From: Liquidambar formosana
Taxonomy: Eukaryota; Streptophyta; Magnoliopsida; Saxifragales; Altingiaceae
NCBI GenBank assembly: GCA_039720395.1
Contig: CM077820.1
Location: 10,391,338 to 10,455,337 of the forward strand
DNA: 64,000 bases
Direction: 5' to 3'
Shown: one piece after another, positions 60,718 through 64,000 of the stretch
How positions within the stretch are numbered: position 1 is the first letter of the stretch
Layout: each line of letters starts with the position of its first letter
The notes under the pieces: model-generated
The model's input: only the letters and a program-made list of their open reading frames with translations
Databases searched by the model: none
What the model was told of the DNA's origin: nothing
Made by a program: the position numbers and the translations under genes

Positions 60718-60925
60718 TTTTTTGGGTTTGACAGTCAGGATATCCGAACCAGATTGCGTGCACCTTGACTAAATCCTTCTTTGGGCGATCTTAAAGGTGC
60801 ACTCCCCCACATTAGCCTGGTGCATTCAAGAATTAATTTTTAGAGTGCTCCTCAAAATAATCGAATCCAGGTTGATAAAATAGAAGGGCTCCCCTCCTAC
60901 CAATTCGTCTACTATACTTCTAGGG
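60695..60925 (-). mobile_element. tRNA-derived SINE with A-tail
   Basis: The minus strand starts near TAGACGAATTGGTAGGAGG (A-box-like) and has CCTGGATTCGA (B-box, 60 bases on). It ends with TGTCAAACCC and an A run of about 23 (the T run at 60700-60722). The order A-box, B-box, tail is that of a plant SINE. No target duplication was found. Confidence 0.65.
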
Positions 60926-62012
60926 AAAATCACTTCTTATATATGGGAACTTTTGAAAAGTTTCATATAAATGGTTTGATATTTCAAATCTAAAATATTT
61001 TAGAAAAGATATGATATTAGCACTTCAAAACAAGTTTCTCGTGCTTTTCAACAGTGAGAGAGTGTGGGGAAACTCATTTTGAAGTGTCAATATCAATTCA
61101 CTTCTAGAATTATGAAATTTGGTGTATGTTGTGTAATTATATCTTCATATTCAAATGCCCATCAAAATTTATCATTGTTGTTGTATGATTTGGTTTCTCA
61201 AAAATTTATCATTATTGTTGTTGTTGTATGATCTGGTTTCTCAAACTGTTTCTTTACCTTGGGGAAACACAAGGTAAAGAAATGGGGCCATGTATGTGGA
61301 AACATAGAAAAGAAATTTGGGGCAAGACATTATTTTGGTGGACCATGAAAAATCTTAGTGGGTCCTTCAATCACTTTATTTTATATTAAATTAATTAATA
61401 ATTAAATATTTATTTATTTTTATCAACTTCCTATTAGCAAACATCATTTTGAGGTTGTTATGCTTTTTAGTAATCACCACGGAGTTGCCTTCATCTCGTG
61501 ACTTAATCCGTAGCTCTTTTTTTTTTGGGTAAGTAACTCAATCCGTAGCTCTCCCATGGTTTTTTATCGATTTCGCCAACAAAATTAATTAGAGGGATTT
61601 CATTAAAAAAAAATTTCTTTTCTTTTTTCTAACAAAATAAGGAAGACCAAAAAAGAACTGAGACACAAAAAATAAAAAGTCAAAGCATTGGGGGAATCGA
61701 TGGGACCAATTTTTGGGGCGCTATGTTCTTTATGTTTTGGGTGTCAGTGATTCCAAATCCAATGTTGTTTGTTGAAGGCTTATTCCTATTACACCATAAT
61801 TTTATGTTCACACATGGTGTTAATGTTCGTTATTTTAATGTATACTGTCATAATGTGTTATTTTAAACCTATGTCATAAAAAATCTTTTTTTTTTTCTTC
61901 CCCATCTATTGTGTTTTTGGGTTGAAGATGAGAAAAACAATGACAGACATGTTTTGCAAAACAATTAAAAAATGTTCATGTTTCTTGTAACATGTGTTTC
62001 TTAATTTTTAGG
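60926..62012. other. Intergenic stretch with hairpins
   Basis: A foldback GATATTAGCACTTCAAAA/TTTTGAAGTGTCAATATC is at 61014-61093. A perfect 12-bp stem TTTCTTTACCTT...AAGGTAAAGAAA is at about 61249-61281. Both look like small mobile-element remains. No gene. Confidence 0.5.
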
Positions 62013-62555
62013 GAAAATTGTATTTAAGGGTTCAAAGTTTGGATCAAGTTTCACTTTAGGATCTAAAGTTTAAATCGCATTAATTCAGTACCCAAATTAT
62101 TAGTTGAGTTGCAACTTGGAACCTATTATAAAATTTTTTTTGTATTATCCCTACTTTGTCTCTTTTATGAGTTTGAAAACCCTATTTTACTCCTATTAAC
62201 AACTAATAAAATTTTATATTTTAAACAGATCTAAATCAATTTTATCTTTTTTCTCTCTCTCTATTACCTTATCAACATCTAATGAACTTTTATATTTTCC
62301 AGTTACGAAACACAAATCTGATAGTAAAGTGATTCAGATTTGGTTAAAATATAAAGATTAATTAAATATTGATAGGGGTAAAATAAGGTTTTCAAACTCA
62401 CAAAAAGGGTAAAATAGGGATAATACACAAAATTCTAAGGACATACCTCAAATTACAACTCAATTAATAATTTGGGTACTGAAGTAACGCGATTTAAATT
62501 TTGGACCCTAAAACGAAACTTGACCTAAACTTTAGACCCTTAAGTATAATTTTAC
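62013..62555. mobile_element. Foldback MITE with arms of about 200 bp
   Basis: The outer ends are GGGAAAATTGTATTTAAGGG and CCCTTAAGTATAATTTTACT. Further inward, GTTTCACTTTAGGATCTAAA pairs with TTTGGACCCTAAAACGAAAC, AATTATTAGTTGAGTTG with CAACTCAATTAATAATT, and GGGTAAAATAGGG with the left arm. TAATTTTTA and TAATTTTAA flank it, a possible 9-bp duplication with one mismatch. Confidence 0.72.
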
Positions 62556-63791
62556 TCTAATTTTAAGACAACCGGATTGAATCATTTCAACACTCCAACC
62601 TGTATAACAAGACGATGGGTGTTACAAGAGGATATGTGATACCACCACAACATTTAATGTGCCCCACTTTGCATCTCAAAAATGCATGGTTAAAACATAC
62701 ACTGAACAGCCAAAGCATAACAGCTCGATTTTTCACTATTTGATAGCAAAATGAAGCATTACCCTTCCTTTAATTTTGTGTGCTAAACAGCAACTAACAG
62801 GATAGAACCACGCCAGCACTCAAAACATGAGCTCAATCATTTCCCCACTCCAACCTGTATCCTATTCCAACCTAACAAGGCATTCTGCTTTTTCATTGAT
62901 TGCAGCAGACAATGTTGCTTTCAACAAACTGGACCAATAACACTTAAAAATTTTCAATTATTTATCCTTCATAGGACCGCAAGTATCTTTCAAAACAGCA
63001 GTTAAGGGCCCATTCGGTGTCCAAATAAAAATTTAAAACAAATTTATTGTGTTTCATACACTGCTGCTGAATGCACAAACCCATCTCATTAAATGAAAAT
63101 TCAAGAAAATTACAATCATCATAATGACATTTTATAAATTTTTAGACATTGATTCCATAACATCAACTATAGTCATAACCTCAACTTTTTTAAATAGTCT
63201 CATTCAGGGGGATGGATTTGTATCTTCAGTAGTGTATGAACAAATTGTTTAATTTCCATTTCAATTCCCAAGCAGGACCTAATTATGTTACCAGACAATT
63301 GAGTGGTTCCAACAATGAAACTAAAATGTCAAAACAAAATGAAACAAGAAAACAGTAGAGCACTACATCAATAACTTGTTCAACAGGAACTGGTATTTTC
63401 CATGCCATACAATCACATAATCTGACAATCCTGAGGTTTAACAGCAAAGCCTTGCAAGATTCATAAAGGCCTACTTTCAACCTTGACGGCTTTTTACCAA
63501 TCTTGTTAATGGAGGAAAACCCACCATTTTACAAAGCAAATATTCAATTAATACAGGTGATTACAAACAAAATCCTCCATAAGAATATCATCACCAGACC
63601 AAGCGAACCAGACTGCAATAAAATTCGCAACAAAGCTTAGTCCTTAGCAAAAGGACACGCCGCATAATAACAACAAAATCCTAGAAGTTTCATAATTAGT
63701 GAGTAGTTAGTGACAAATCTCATCTCCCAGCATACCACTTTCCATTTGAAAAATTACCCAGCCAATGGTTAAAGAAGTCAAGTCATGGATA
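62556..63791. other. 3' flank of the kinase gene
   Basis: ATCATTTC-CACTCCAACCTGTAT is repeated at 62583 and 62838, and the region is otherwise single-copy looking. It could contain the 3' untranslated region of the minus-strand kinase gene that ends at 63792. The 65-codon frame at 63283-63480 has no recognised features. Confidence 0.4.
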
Positions 63792-63974
63792 TCAGAAACA
63801 GTTGCTGCAGTTACCCAGTTCTTGAATAACTGTTTCCATGGATGGCCTCTCGCTAGGAGACTCATGGGTGCAAATCAAAGCAAGTATAGCAAGCTTAGCT
63901 GCTTCATATTCGGAAAAACCTGCCATGGAGATTCGGATCGATGAAATCTTGGAATCGGCATGACTCAGCGCCAA
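63792..63974 (-). CDS. Receptor-like protein kinase, C-terminal end (partial)
   Basis: The minus-strand frame SIRISMAGFSEYEAAKLAIL then ALICTHESPSERPSMETVIQ, ELGNC ends at a stop at 63792. The ALxCT-ESPxxRPSM-xVIQxL pattern is subdomain XI of plant receptor-like kinases, with the invariant Arg (in SERPSM). The frame meets a stop at about 63979, so an exon boundary lies near 63960-63975 or the copy is broken. The rest of the gene should be beyond 64000. Confidence 0.6.
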   Translation of the reverse strand: MALSHADSKISSIRISMAGFSEYEAAKLAILALICTHESPSERPSMETVIQELGNCSNCF

Positions 63975-64000
63975 GTCTTACAGAGCTGGTGACTTTCCGC

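Overview
The window is plant nuclear DNA. Introns are GT-AG, the sequence is AT-rich, and MITEs, Helitrons, LINE and SINE copies and simple repeats are dense. The intact proteins belong to plant families (a hypersensitive-induced reaction SPFH protein and a DUF1442 protein). The source is an angiosperm, most likely a dicot. I cannot name the species. Real coding sequence is sparse; most of the open frames are chance or lie inside repeats.

Layout. 0.5-7.7 kb: a complete five-exon minus-strand HIR gene, with a Helitron in its last intron. 7.8-13.2 kb: intergenic DNA with nested MITEs, including a Helitron inside a MITE and a 690-bp tandem duplication that carries a Mutator-type MITE. 13.4-19.3 kb: duplicated blocks, chiefly a 2.1-2.6 kb direct duplication (14.68-17.25 and 17.25-19.33 kb) in which one copy has a 399-bp MITE and the other keeps the empty site. 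21.8-22.6 kb: an intact two-exon DUF1442 gene on the plus strand. 23.3-24.9 kb: a processed retrocopy of a small gene with a 13-bp target duplication, a Stowaway MITE, and a 5'-truncated LINE with an 18-bp target duplication. 26.5-30.2 kb: MITEs, a Helitron, an LTR-like element and a decayed hAT transposase fragment. 30.8-38.2 kb: a duplicated block of dead gene pieces (F-box C-terminus plus DUF1442 fragments). 39-42.4 kb: three Helitrons. 42.7-44.4 kb: F-box and DUF2921 pseudogene pieces and a 302-bp tandem duplication. 45.6-46.0 kb: an LTR/TRIM-like remnant with an initiator-Met tRNA primer-binding site. 46.4-53.3 kb: a 7-kb tandem array whose main period is a 98-bp dimer of a 41-bp and a 57-bp monomer. 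54.6-59.1 kb: the 5' part of an unrecognised minus-strand gene with a telo-box/TATA promoter. 60-62.6 kb: a SINE and a foldback MITE. 63.8-64.0 kb: the C-terminal end of a receptor-like kinase gene that continues past the window.

The two functional genes are unrelated in role. HIR proteins are membrane-raft scaffolds in plant immunity, and the DUF1442 protein is uncharacterised. DUF1442 pieces recur at 33.2, 36.0, 36.7 and 38.0 kb, so this locus has repeatedly been copied and broken within 16 kb. The most unusual items are the 98-bp dimeric array, the paired filled and empty insertion sites inside recent duplications, and the retrocopy/LINE pair with perfect target duplications.
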